A DNA stretch of 34,629 nucleotides. Origin: Caryophanales bacterium UBA5732 (GTDB taxonomy: Bacteria; Bacillota_I; Bacilli_A; Izemoplasmatales; Hujiaoplasmataceae). Both the position numbers and the translations under genes were made by a program. Positions 16,529-24,935 of the stretch are shown in pieces (within the stretch, counting starts at the first letter, position 1; every line of letters begins with the position of its first letter). Location of the stretch: assembly GCA_002419445.1 (NCBI GenBank), contig DIGC01000109.1, forward strand, positions 1 to 34,629, in the 5' to 3' direction. The notes beneath the pieces are model-generated. The model ran no database searches. It was given only the letters and a program-made list of their open reading frames with translations, and was not told the origin of the DNA.

Positions 16529-17770
16529 TTACCTCTTCTTTGTTATTGCTAAAACTCTATTCATTTCATTTTTAACAATCATATATCCAGCGTCAACACC
16601 CATACCAGGTTTAGCTAAACATTGGTCAGCCATACACGCTATAGCGATATTTGTCGTTACTTCTGCGGATACGTTTGTTTCATTGCATGTTCCACCGCAA
16701 TAACTACCGATACCAACTTTATTACAATAAATAATCGCTTCACAGATATTATTTACTCCGCCTAAATCAGGAGTTTTGATTTGTAACATATGGCCAGCTT
16801 TTTGATCAGCGAAATCAATAACGTCTTCTAAAGTATTGCACCACTCATCAGCGACAATTTCAATTGTAGATTTTTTTTCATCAATCATTCTTGTCAAAGC
16901 TGCTAAATATCTTATTGTATCTTCCTTGTTACCGCCATCTATTGGTCCTTCGATTCTTAATTTGAATGGTGAAGCCGCTTTTTCTAAAACAATCATATAT
17001 TCCACAATTTTTTCGAGATTATTGTTAAAAGCAATACCCATAGTACCATACAAATCAATATGAAGAATCGGATTGTATTCTTCTCTAACTCGATGTTGAA
17101 TAATTCTATTTCTTAACCATTTAATATATTCGAGTAATAACTCGCCATTCTTGCCTAATTTTTTATCGACGTTATTGATAAGAGCGTGAGGAAGAACGTC
17201 AGCTTCTTTAATAATCATCTTATCTACATTATCATAGCGGTCATCGCCGCTTTGGGTAAATACCGGGACAGGTTTATATACTTTATCAGTAATATTATAC
17301 TCTTTACGAACAACTTCTGCCATAGTCAACTTAGAACTTTTGGCAACAGCCGATAATAAAGCTTGAGTCAATCCATATCTGATTGCTGTATGTAATTTCT
17401 TTCCATTTATTTCTAGTCTATCAAATTTTTCTGCTAAATTTCTAAAATTATCAACTTCTAAACCGATAAGCATAGGAACGATATTTTCTTCAATGAAAGG
17501 CAGATAGTTGTCTGCTAAAAACAATGGATCTCTACCTCCAGTACCTGAGTATTGAACAGCGGCGCAATCGCCAAGTCCTACGTCACCGTTTTCTAAAACC
17601 AATTGCACTGATATAGCTTCTCCTCTTTGTCTAATTGATTGAAACCCTTCTATTATCGGCGTTCCTACATAAAAGAAGCCATCATTAGCGGCTCCATTTT
17701 TTATGGCTTTTTGATCATCAAAGAAAAAACCTGTATATGATTTTGATAATACAACATCTATAATTTTCAT
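16529..17770 (-). CDS. mal: Methylaspartate ammonia-lyase
   Basis: The 413-residue enolase-superfamily enzyme removes ammonia from (2S,3S)-3-methylaspartate to give mesaconate. Residues align with the clostridial enzyme at an offset of one: the catalytic base K332 (MLQIKTPDLGG), H195 in DVLPHALINN, and metal ligands D239 (ILHIDLYGTMG), E274 (LRIEGPIDGG) and D308 (EIVADEW). Length (413) equals the known enzymes. The start overlaps the glmE stop in ATGA, and AAGGA lies within glmE. This gene makes the methylaspartate route of glutamate fermentation near certain. Confidence 0.97.
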   Translation of the reverse strand: MKIIDVVLSKSYTGFFFDDQKAIKNGAANDGFFYVGTPIIEGFQSIRQRGEAISVQLVLENGDVGLGDCAAVQYSGTGGRDPLFLADNYLPFIEENIVPMLIGLEVDNFRNLAEKFDRLEINGKKLHTAIRYGLTQALLSAVAKSSKLTMAEVVRKEYNITDKVYKPVPVFTQSGDDRYDNVDKMIIKEADVLPHALINNVDKKLGKNGELLLEYIKWLRNRIIQHRVREEYNPILHIDLYGTMGIAFNNNLEKIVEYMIVLEKAASPFKLRIEGPIDGGNKEDTIRYLAALTRMIDEKKSTIEIVADEWCNTLEDVIDFADQKAGHMLQIKTPDLGGVNNICEAIIYCNKVGIGSYCGGTCNETNVSAEVTTNIAIACMADQCLAKPGMGVDAGYMIVKNEMNRVLAITKKR

Positions 17771-19233
17771 TTTAAATTCCTTAGTGGCCTTCCTATTAAT
17801 TTTCCTTTACTAACTGAATAAATATCGTCAACTGTTAACTGAAAAGAGATTTCTCTATTTTCAGAATCTGCTCTTTGCTTTATTTTATCATAATGAAACT
17901 TTTTAATCTCGTCATTCATAGCTAAACTACCGAACTCTAATATTCTTATTCTGCCTTGGTTATCTCTAGCTGGAAAAACCTTGCCAGAATTATATTTACT
18001 TGGGGCGAAAGGTATGTCCAAAAGTCCTTGTTCAAAAGCTCTTACTGTTCCGACAGCCAAATCACCTTCGCCGACTTTTAAAACAGTATCTATTAAACAA
18101 TTAACTTCTTTTTTTATTTGTTCTATTTCGTTTCTTAAATCTTCGCTTTCAGAAATAGTTTGATCTTTTAGCATGTTTACAATAAACTTTGATGCTTTAA
18201 CCCCCAAACCATTGGCTTCCATAGTTGGAATACCCACTGATTCGTGAGGTGACTTAGTAATTAGTTTTGTCGCTTTAGATAAAGCAGCCACAGAGGAGCT
18301 GTAAGAAATCAAGGCCATGGCTTCAGCTTCATCACTAGGGAAGCCGCCCATCCATTGATGAAATACAGTTGATATTTCCATATCTCTATATCCAAAACGG
18401 TCAAGATATTCAACGGTTTGATCATATAGAGAATGGACAGCCGCAACATCTTGAACCATATTACCACCCATACCGTAACCAACAGTTATGTTTTTAACCC
18501 CTTGTTCAGCGGCTAACAATGCTTCGATAATCATAACCGTATTAGATATTGAAGGCGGAACTAAGGTTCCGGTCAACGGTCCGAAAGGTTCGCGATTAAT
18601 TTTTATACCGCGTTCTTCATAATAGCCAACTAAACGGTCAACATATTGCCAGTTCTTAATAGACACTTCAAGTGGAATCGATTTAGCATAAGGAATATTA
18701 TAAGAAATTCCCCCACCTTCATTTGATGTCCATCCAGCAGCGTGTATAATTTCCGATAAAAGTCTTGCGTCGGGAGTGCCATGGCGAGCCTCAACTGGTT
18801 TATCAACTGCCTCTAAAACCTTTTTACAGCCTTTGACTCCGTGATTAACAGCTGGAAATCCATTCAAAAGCGCTCGGTTTTTCGCCTCGGATTCCTCGAG
18901 ACCTTTTTGCGCTTCTTGATAACGGTTGTGTCTTGTATAACTATCAATCGTCGAAGGTAAACAATCCGCTCCTGAAGCGGATAAATAATTAAGAAGTTTA
19001 ATGTGTTCAGATAAAACTGGAACACCACCTCTTGGTTGAATCAATGTATCATTATTTGCTTTTGCTTTATTTAAAACAATCGCAAAATTTTTTTCTTCCG
19101 GTATTAACTTTAAATAAGCCAAGGCAATATCCAAATTCAACTCTTCATCACTGCCAGTTGGCCATGTTTTTAAGACCTCTTGTCTTTGTTCAAGAAATTC
19201 CTGTTCGGTTAATTTCTTATTTACTAGTTTCAT
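17767..19233 (-). CDS. glmE: Glutamate mutase epsilon subunit
   Basis: The 488-residue catalytic subunit of coenzyme-B12-dependent glutamate mutase converts L-glutamate to (2S,3S)-3-methylaspartate by a radical carbon-skeleton rearrangement. It has the TIM-barrel family's strongly conserved blocks: QPRGGVPVLSEHIKLLNYL, PSTIDSYTRHNRYQEAQKGL, LNGFPAVNHGVKGCKKV, RHGTPDARLLSEI, EGGGISYNIPY and FHQWMGGFPSDEAEA. Length is close to the known 483. It overlaps glmL by 17 bases and ends in TGA overlapping the next start. AdoCbl is brought by GlmS. Confidence 0.97.
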   Translation of the reverse strand: MKLVNKKLTEQEFLEQRQEVLKTWPTGSDEELNLDIALAYLKLIPEEKNFAIVLNKAKANNDTLIQPRGGVPVLSEHIKLLNYLSASGADCLPSTIDSYTRHNRYQEAQKGLEESEAKNRALLNGFPAVNHGVKGCKKVLEAVDKPVEARHGTPDARLLSEIIHAAGWTSNEGGGISYNIPYAKSIPLEVSIKNWQYVDRLVGYYEERGIKINREPFGPLTGTLVPPSISNTVMIIEALLAAEQGVKNITVGYGMGGNMVQDVAAVHSLYDQTVEYLDRFGYRDMEISTVFHQWMGGFPSDEAEAMALISYSSSVAALSKATKLITKSPHESVGIPTMEANGLGVKASKFIVNMLKDQTISESEDLRNEIEQIKKEVNCLIDTVLKVGEGDLAVGTVRAFEQGLLDIPFAPSKYNSGKVFPARDNQGRIRILEFGSLAMNDEIKKFHYDKIKQRADSENREISFQLTVDDIYSVSKGKLIGRPLRNLK

Positions 19234-20626
19234 CTTGCCTACCTCGGATATGACTTATATGTTTTTTCATAATTTTTAATGCAACCATAGGATCAATTTT
19301 CGATAACAATCCCATTGCAGCCATAATATATTCATGGTCAACCAAGAACTCAGGGTCATTAGGTCTAAGTTCAGAAGGATTATGAAGGATATTAGTTGTT
19401 TGTTTTAAAATATCATATTGCTTCTTCGATTTTATTACTACTCCACCGGTACCAATAACATAACTAACGTCAGATAAATCTTTGCCAACTTGATTGAATA
19501 CCTTTCCCATTGGAGTAAGTACTTCATTAATTCGGCCACAATGTCGATGCATCGCTCTATAAGCGCACATTTCAGCTAAAAATTGTTCAACGAACTCATC
19601 ATGATTATTCTCTGGTAAAAGTTTAACATTTGAATAACGTCGATTTACTTCACTTACAATATCCACGCCTTTTTCTTTGTTGATAAAATTGATTTCCCGT
19701 TCTGATAATGATTTCACAATTCCAGGAGCAGAATATCTCATTCCCAAATCACCTTCTACCGTACGTTTAGCGAAGGGTTCTTCTAAGCCTTGAATTATAA
19801 CATCACTTCTTTTTGAAGAACTACAGATTGAGTATAAATCAGTTGTAGCTCCACCAATATCCACTACAACTATTTCCCCTAAACCTTCTTCCTCTAAGTA
19901 GCCTTCAGAAAGGAGCTTAGCAGCATCTAAAACCGCTAAAGGAGTCGGTAGTATAACTCGATTAATATCATTTTCAATCTTCTTGATACCTTTAGCTTCA
20001 ATTATCTGTTTTAAGAAAATCTCTCTAATTTTTTCTCTCGCACTAGTGATGTTTAAAACATTAATTGTTGGCATAACGTTGTCGCATATATGGCCATTCA
20101 TATTATACTTATTAAATATTTCTGTAATTTGATCTTGCGCAGATTTATTACCAGCGAAAACTACAGGAATTTTTATTCCGGATTTTCCAAGAATTTCAGC
20201 ATTATAAATTACCGCTTCCGAATTCCCGCCATCAGAACCACCAGCTAAAAGGACTATATCAATTTTCCCAGTAATAATTTGTTGAATTTCGCTTTGGTTT
20301 AAGTGATGCGAAAAAACTAAATCCACCTTAGCTCCAGCTCCAAGACAAACTCGCTTAGCAGCTTCTACAGTTAGTTCTTTGACAAGACCAATAGCGGCCA
20401 TTTTAAGGCCGCCAGCTGCAGATGAACAAGCAATTACTTGTTCAAATTTAATTTTATTACCAATTTTCTCAAAGAGTTTACTTAAGGCTTTTTGATAACC
20501 TTCTGTAATGTCTGTTTCGACAGTTGTAAAATCTGAAGCAGTACCTAAGATTTCACATTTTTCAGAGTTCACAGCACATAATTTGGTAAACGTTGAGCCA
20601 AAATCAATCAGCAAATAATTTGCCAT
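19217..20626 (-). CDS. glmL: Glutamate mutase reactivation/assembly protein GlmL (MutL)
   Basis: The 469-residue protein belongs to the GlmL/MutL family of the actin-like (ASKHA) ATPase fold, encoded between the two mutase subunits in most clusters and thought to exchange damaged B12. It has phosphate-1 motif LIDFGSTFTKLCAV near the N-terminus, CSSAAGGLKMAAIGL, LLAGGSDGGN, a second phosphate-binding motif VVVDIGGATTDLY near residue 255, and VIGTGGVVI. Length is typical. The ATG lies 1 base after glmS, with AGGAG 6 bases upstream. Confidence 0.95.
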   Translation of the reverse strand: MANYLLIDFGSTFTKLCAVNSEKCEILGTASDFTTVETDITEGYQKALSKLFEKIGNKIKFEQVIACSSAAGGLKMAAIGLVKELTVEAAKRVCLGAGAKVDLVFSHHLNQSEIQQIITGKIDIVLLAGGSDGGNSEAVIYNAEILGKSGIKIPVVFAGNKSAQDQITEIFNKYNMNGHICDNVMPTINVLNITSAREKIREIFLKQIIEAKGIKKIENDINRVILPTPLAVLDAAKLLSEGYLEEEGLGEIVVVDIGGATTDLYSICSSSKRSDVIIQGLEEPFAKRTVEGDLGMRYSAPGIVKSLSEREINFINKEKGVDIVSEVNRRYSNVKLLPENNHDEFVEQFLAEMCAYRAMHRHCGRINEVLTPMGKVFNQVGKDLSDVSYVIGTGGVVIKSKKQYDILKQTTNILHNPSELRPNDPEFLVDHEYIMAAMGLLSKIDPMVALKIMKKHISHIRGRQDETSK

Positions 20627-20627
20627 T

Positions 20628-21032
20628 TTACTCTCCTAAATCTGTTTTAAAATCTGTTAAAGCTTCATCAATTGAAGTTCCCGGAGGATAAACTCTATTA
20701 AATCCCATCTCGATAAATCTTTGCTTCACTTCCGTGAAATCTTGTTTACCAACCACAATATTTCCTCCGACATAAAGCAAAATGTTTTCTATGCCTGATT
20801 CAATGCATTTATCTCTCATTCCTCGGCAATCAATTTCACCATGACCGTATAAAGAAGAAACCATGATCATATCCGCATTGGTTTCAATAGCTGCATTAAT
20901 AAAATCTTCTTGTGAAGACAAAACTCCAATATTAATAACATTATAACCTGATTTGGATAATGTATATTCAATTATTTTATTGCCTACTGCGTGTACATCG
21001 GCACCTATTACTCCGATAACTATTGTTTTCAA
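20628..21032 (-). CDS. glmS: Glutamate mutase sigma subunit (B12-binding)
   Basis: The 134-residue protein is the cobalamin-binding subunit of glutamate mutase. The base-off/His-on motif D-x-H-x-x-G is DVHAVG at residues 12-17, so H14 is the lower ligand of cobalt. MVSSLYGHGEIDC and LYVGGNIVVGKQDF complete the nucleotide-tail pocket. Family length is about 137. It starts with TTG, preceded by GGGGAG at 6 bases. It is the first gene of the methylaspartate segment and has its own probable promoter 45 bases upstream. Confidence 0.97.
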   Translation of the reverse strand: MKTIVIGVIGADVHAVGNKIIEYTLSKSGYNVINIGVLSSQEDFINAAIETNADMIMVSSLYGHGEIDCRGMRDKCIESGIENILLYVGGNIVVGKQDFTEVKQRFIEMGFNRVYPPGTSIDEALTDFKTDLGE

Positions 21033-21074
21033 ACTTTTCTCCCCATATTTGTAAGCGTTTTTATAACATCTAAC

Positions 21075-21103
21075 ATTATAACATAGACAATATAAGATTT
21101 AAA
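21075..21103 (-). promoter_or_regulatory. Probable promoter of the glmS operon
   Basis: On the minus strand TATAAT (21075-21080) has TTTAAA (21098-21103, 4 of 6 matches) 17 bases upstream. It lies in the 112-base gap between the adenosyltransferase gene and glmS, the only sizeable gap in the whole fermentation block. No strong terminator is seen in the gap, so lysine-operon transcripts may also run into glmS. Confidence 0.6.
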
Positions 21104-21144
21104 GAAAAAATCTAAGAAAATCTTTTTCAAATTTAAATGAATTC

Positions 21145-21669
21145 TTACACATGAAAAGACAATATAAATAGATAATCGCTAAGGCGATTTAAGTATTTTT
21201 TTGATATCTCCAAATCTTCTCTTTTTTCATAATCGACGAATGCATTTAACTGTCTTTCTGCTCTTCTAGCTAAAGCTCTAGAATAATCAACATAAGCCCC
21301 CGGAATCGTTTTTTCGCTCCCAGGTAAATAGAATCTTGCTTCTAGAGGTTTTATTGCTAAATATTCTTGAATTTTCTTTTCTAAAATCTCCACATCAGAC
21401 TCTTTTATTTGCGTCAAAATATTGTATAAATCAGAATCGAAATCACTTGCGATAAGAGAGTTGATGTTTTGTAAATTCATTTGAATCGCTTTAATAAACT
21501 CAATGTGGCAATAGTGGTAAGACAACCCTAAGTATGAGCTAAATTCATCCATAGCTCCCAATGTTTCAAATAGTATGTGTGATTTTCTAAAAGTTTTATT
21601 CTCAAAATTCTTAGATAACCCAGAATCACCAAACTTGGTTGTAATTTGGTCTAATTTATCAACTGGCAT
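21145..21669 (-). CDS. PduO-type ATP:cob(I)alamin adenosyltransferase
   Basis: The 174-residue protein attaches the 5'-deoxyadenosyl group of ATP to cob(I)alamin, making the AdoCbl cofactor. The ATP-binding N-terminus TTKFGDSGLSKN, the KSHILFETLGAMDEFSSYLGL segment, YVDYSRALARRAERQLNAF and the C-terminal KKYLNRLSDYLFILSF match the PduO/MMAB family; the length is on the short side of normal. It is the last gene of the lysine segment, downstream of kamE, and precedes the glmS promoter. It can thus serve lysine 5,6-aminomutase and glutamate mutase alike. Confidence 0.93.
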   Translation of the reverse strand: MPVDKLDQITTKFGDSGLSKNFENKTFRKSHILFETLGAMDEFSSYLGLSYHYCHIEFIKAIQMNLQNINSLIASDFDSDLYNILTQIKESDVEILEKKIQEYLAIKPLEARFYLPGSEKTIPGAYVDYSRALARRAERQLNAFVDYEKREDLEISKKYLNRLSDYLFILSFHV

Positions 21670-22407
21670 TTATAATACACCTCTTTTTTTATTGATTAGT
21701 GTAGTAATAGCGAAAGTTGCAACATCTTCAGCATAACTTCCCGGTCCAAACCCAGCATCATATCCTAATTCTTTTGCTAACTCATGAGTAATTCTTGCAC
21801 CACCTGCGATTAGAATAACCTTATCCCTTAATCCTTCTGATTCTAAAAGTTCAACTAATTCTATCATATTTTTTAGATGAACTTCTTTTTGAGTCACTGT
21901 TTGTGATATCAATAAAACATCCGCTTTTTTATCTTGCGCAAATTTGATGAAGTCTTCATTCAAAACTTGAGATCCTAAATTGTAAGCTGTAATACCTTGG
22001 TATCTTTCTAATCCATAATGTCCAGCAAAACCCTTCATATTCATTATAGCATCAATCCCAACGGTATGTGCATCAGTTCCTGTTGAAGCCCCAACAAAAA
22101 CTATATTCCTATCAAATTCATCTTTTATTAAAGCTTCAATTTCTTCTCTATCCATAGCTTTACTTGTTATTTCTTCGACACGAATCTTATCAAAATCAAT
22201 TACTGATTTAGTGCTGCCATATATAATATAAAAACTAAAATTGTCACTTAAAGCTTCTGCATGAACTACAGAAGGATCTATCAAACCCATATCTTTTGCG
22301 ATTTCTTTGGCAGCGGTAACTCCCTTTGCAGACTTTGGAACAGGCAAAGTAAAACTCAATTGTACCTTGCCGTCATTTAAAGTATCCCCGTATGGTTTAA
22401 TCTTCAT
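21670..22407 (-). CDS. kamE: Lysine 5,6-aminomutase beta subunit (B12- and PLP-binding)
   Basis: The 245-residue subunit binds cobalamin by TDAHTVG, with H114 as the cobalt ligand. K125 in IMNMK, eleven residues on, is the lysine that holds PLP in this family (His133 and Lys144 in the clostridial enzyme, same spacing). SQTVTQKEVHLKNM and GGARITHELAKELGYDAGFGPG are also conserved. With KamD it moves the amino group of beta-lysine to give 3,5-diaminohexanoate. The protein is somewhat shorter than the clostridial subunit (about 262). The start overlaps kamD by 11 bases. Confidence 0.97.
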   Translation of the reverse strand: MKIKPYGDTLNDGKVQLSFTLPVPKSAKGVTAAKEIAKDMGLIDPSVVHAEALSDNFSFYIIYGSTKSVIDFDKIRVEEITSKAMDREEIEALIKDEFDRNIVFVGASTGTDAHTVGIDAIMNMKGFAGHYGLERYQGITAYNLGSQVLNEDFIKFAQDKKADVLLISQTVTQKEVHLKNMIELVELLESEGLRDKVILIAGGARITHELAKELGYDAGFGPGSYAEDVATFAITTLINKKRGVL

Positions 22408-23953
22408 TGAAGGATTCCTCCATCTTTTCTAGGATTACATTAACGTAATCTTTATTCTTTCTAAAAACTCCTGAAAGCCCTTTGCCTCCAGTAACGCTTC
22501 TTTTTGTTTGAGCAAAGACACCCTTCGCCAAACTTTCAAATAAACCGTCACTAGATATCTGTTTTAGCAGTTTTTCGGCTGAATCAAGAACTTCTATCGC
22601 ACGATTTCTTATGATACCATTCGCTTTGTATTCAATTTCGTCCCCTAAAGATTTCATCGTTTTTTGCACCATCTTAGCATTCTTGATAGCTAAATAACGA
22701 TCTGATAAATACGGCGTATGAATCGCTTCCGTCATCATTCCCAAAAGATGAATTGATTGGTCAGTCATTGTTGTGACCATATTAAACATTGCATTTTGTT
22801 GATAAGCTCTAAATATATTGCCGTTAATATGTTTTGTCGGTGGCATGTATTTTAGCGGAGCTTCCGGAAAAATTTCTCTAGCTAATTGAGCTTGTGAAAG
22901 TTCCAGTAAAAAACTATTTTCAACCTCAGGATCTATTTCGAAGGCGTGACCTAATCCCATAAGCTTATTAGACAAATGAGCTTTTTTCGCAAAAGCTTCA
23001 TTTATGAATTGAGAAGCCGTTACTGTGTGAGCTTCCTCTACAGCGTCTGAAGTAGTCAGATAATTATCTTCTCCAGTGTTAATTATTATTCCAGAGTAAG
23101 CGTTAATCAATCTAGAAAAGTATTGGTCAACAAAAGTTCTTTGCATATTTATGTCTCTAAAAATGATACCATACATGCTATCATTTAAAAGTACATCTAA
23201 CCTTTCTAAAGCGCCCATTGAAGCTATTTCTGGCATACATAATCCTGATGCGTAATTAACCAAATAAATATATCGTTTAACTTCTTCAGATACTTCATCT
23301 AGTGCTTTTCTCATTATTTTAAAGTTTTCTTGAGTAGCAAATGTCCCCCCAAATCCTTCGGTTGTTTTTCCATAAGGAACATAGTCCAAAAGGGATTGTC
23401 CGGTCGATCTAATAACCGCGATTATGTCCGCGCCAGCTTTGGCTGCAGAAACTGCTTGAATTACATCTTCATCAATGTTTCCTGTAGCTACAATAACATA
23501 TATATCCGTTTTATCTCTAGGAAATCTATCAAGGTATTCTTCGCGTTTTATTTTGTTATTTTTGATTTTTATTAAATGTTTATCATAATATGGTTTCAAT
23601 ATATTATAAGTTTCATCTCTATCAACAAGAGAAAAATCACAAATGCCGAACTCATCTCTGCTATAGGCTTCAAGAAAGTCATTTAAATTCAAACTTGTCC
23701 CCTTTAATCCACTAGCAATGTATCTACTGACGCCATAACTTATGTCGCCATTCTTTACAACATCATCGACCAATTTATTTGGTAATGGTACTAATAGATC
23801 GTCAACACCGTCAACTCCTAAGAGACGAAGAACCGCTCTTTCAACGCTCACAGTTGTATGTTGGTCAATAAAACTTTGAACGTTATCGGCGATAATATTT
23901 GCATAATATCTACAAGAAATAATTTTATCTTGATTTAAATTCAATTTACTCAT
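22397..23953 (-). CDS. kamD: Lysine 5,6-aminomutase alpha subunit
   Basis: The 518-residue TIM-barrel catalytic subunit works with KamE. Family blocks include RAVLRLLGVDGVD, YIVATGNIDEDVIQAVSAAKAGADIIAVIRSTGQSLLDYVPYG (residues about 152-197), INTGEDNYLTTSDAVEEAHTVTASQFINE, KLMGLGHAFEIDP and PLKYMPPTKHINGN. Length fits (about 515). The ATG overlaps the kamB-like stop in ATGA. The reaction is (3S)-3,6-diaminohexanoate to (3S,5S)-3,5-diaminohexanoate using AdoCbl and PLP. Confidence 0.97.
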   Translation of the reverse strand: MSKLNLNQDKIISCRYYANIIADNVQSFIDQHTTVSVERAVLRLLGVDGVDDLLVPLPNKLVDDVVKNGDISYGVSRYIASGLKGTSLNLNDFLEAYSRDEFGICDFSLVDRDETYNILKPYYDKHLIKIKNNKIKREEYLDRFPRDKTDIYVIVATGNIDEDVIQAVSAAKAGADIIAVIRSTGQSLLDYVPYGKTTEGFGGTFATQENFKIMRKALDEVSEEVKRYIYLVNYASGLCMPEIASMGALERLDVLLNDSMYGIIFRDINMQRTFVDQYFSRLINAYSGIIINTGEDNYLTTSDAVEEAHTVTASQFINEAFAKKAHLSNKLMGLGHAFEIDPEVENSFLLELSQAQLAREIFPEAPLKYMPPTKHINGNIFRAYQQNAMFNMVTTMTDQSIHLLGMMTEAIHTPYLSDRYLAIKNAKMVQKTMKSLGDEIEYKANGIIRNRAIEVLDSAEKLLKQISSDGLFESLAKGVFAQTKRSVTGGKGLSGVFRKNKDYVNVILEKMEESFNED

Positions 23954-24930
23954 AATGTTATACCGTCCTTTAATACATTAATAACTTCTATACCCAATAC
24001 ATTTTCTAGTTTGTTTTCAAACTCCCGATTGTCAAATTCATAACCTTGAGGAGAATATGGGTTATAACAAACCAATGCTAAATTAATTGGATTAAGAACA
24101 TAAATACTATTTTCCAATTTAAATAACCTTTCCAGCAATTGATTATTTAATTGGATGTTAATTGGAGAATCTATAACCATGTCGAATTTACATTTTTTAC
24201 GTTCAATTAACAATTTTTCTACAAATTTATTAGTAATTGATTTGGGAAAATAAACAAGTTTGATATCCTCTATTGGTAAGGTAAAAAAAGCATCGACATT
24301 GCCTATTATACTTGAGTACTCAAGATTAAACTGATTCTCATGAAGATCGATATAACTAATTTTATCGCCAAAACTAAAGCGTTTTGCATCTAAAGATTTT
24401 AGTGTGAATTTTTTGTAAGTTAATCTTGCATCATTAATTACCACATTAATATCTCGCGAATAATTAGCGCCGATTACCAGTATTGTAGCTTGTGTTATTT
24501 TCGCAAAAACATGTCGTGAGAAAGCTCCATCAATTATAATTTTAGATAATTGATAGTGGTCAAGTTCTTTGATTAATTTTTCCATATCTTTTACTTTCGC
24601 TGGTCCAGCCACTAATGCTTTTCCTGGAGAAACTATTCTTACAATAACTACTTTACCAATCGAAGTATTGATACTTGTTTCTTGAATTATTTCATACTTG
24701 CAAGTAAAATTTTTTAAAGTTTCCATGGCACTAGCAACGATATAGCCAGGCTTAACTAAAATCTGTGGTTTTTCCATACTGGTTACTTGGTCAATCTCTT
24801 CACCATCTAAACCAATTGAAGTTATAGCCACATCGTTTTCTATTCTTGTTAAATATGAATTCATTACAGTAGTTTTACCAGCATTTTTAACATTTCCTAC
24901 AACACTAATAATTTTGTAATTTTTCAACAA
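23950..24930 (-). CDS. kamB: KamB-like P-loop protein, putative lysine 5,6-aminomutase reactivase subunit
   Basis: The 326-residue protein begins with a P-loop of the BioD/MobB (SIMIBI) kind, VGNVKNAGKTT at residues 11-21, where the spacing is G-x5-G-K-T. IIDGAFSRHVF and ATILVIGANYSRDI follow at the places expected for the switch regions. It lies between kamA and kamD, the position of kamB in other lysine-fermenting bacteria, where KamB and KamC are thought to reactivate the mutase. I infer that role from position and the P-loop; I cannot confirm orthology. The start is TTG with no good ribosome site, so its yield may be low or depend on coupling to kamA, which ends 5 bases before. Confidence 0.65.
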   Translation of the reverse strand: MLKNYKIISVVGNVKNAGKTTVMNSYLTRIENDVAITSIGLDGEEIDQVTSMEKPQILVKPGYIVASAMETLKNFTCKYEIIQETSINTSIGKVVIVRIVSPGKALVAGPAKVKDMEKLIKELDHYQLSKIIIDGAFSRHVFAKITQATILVIGANYSRDINVVINDARLTYKKFTLKSLDAKRFSFGDKISYIDLHENQFNLEYSSIIGNVDAFFTLPIEDIKLVYFPKSITNKFVEKLLIERKKCKFDMVIDSPINIQLNNQLLERLFKLENSIYVLNPINLALVCYNPYSPQGYEFDNREFENKLENVLGIEVINVLKDGITL

Positions 24931-24935
24931 TTCAA

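Noticed and set aside
21033..21144. Cobalamin riboswitch ahead of the B12-dependent glutamate mutase genes.
   Set aside because: The gap is only 112 bases, too short for a B12 aptamer, holds a plausible promoter, and shows no B12-box-like core.
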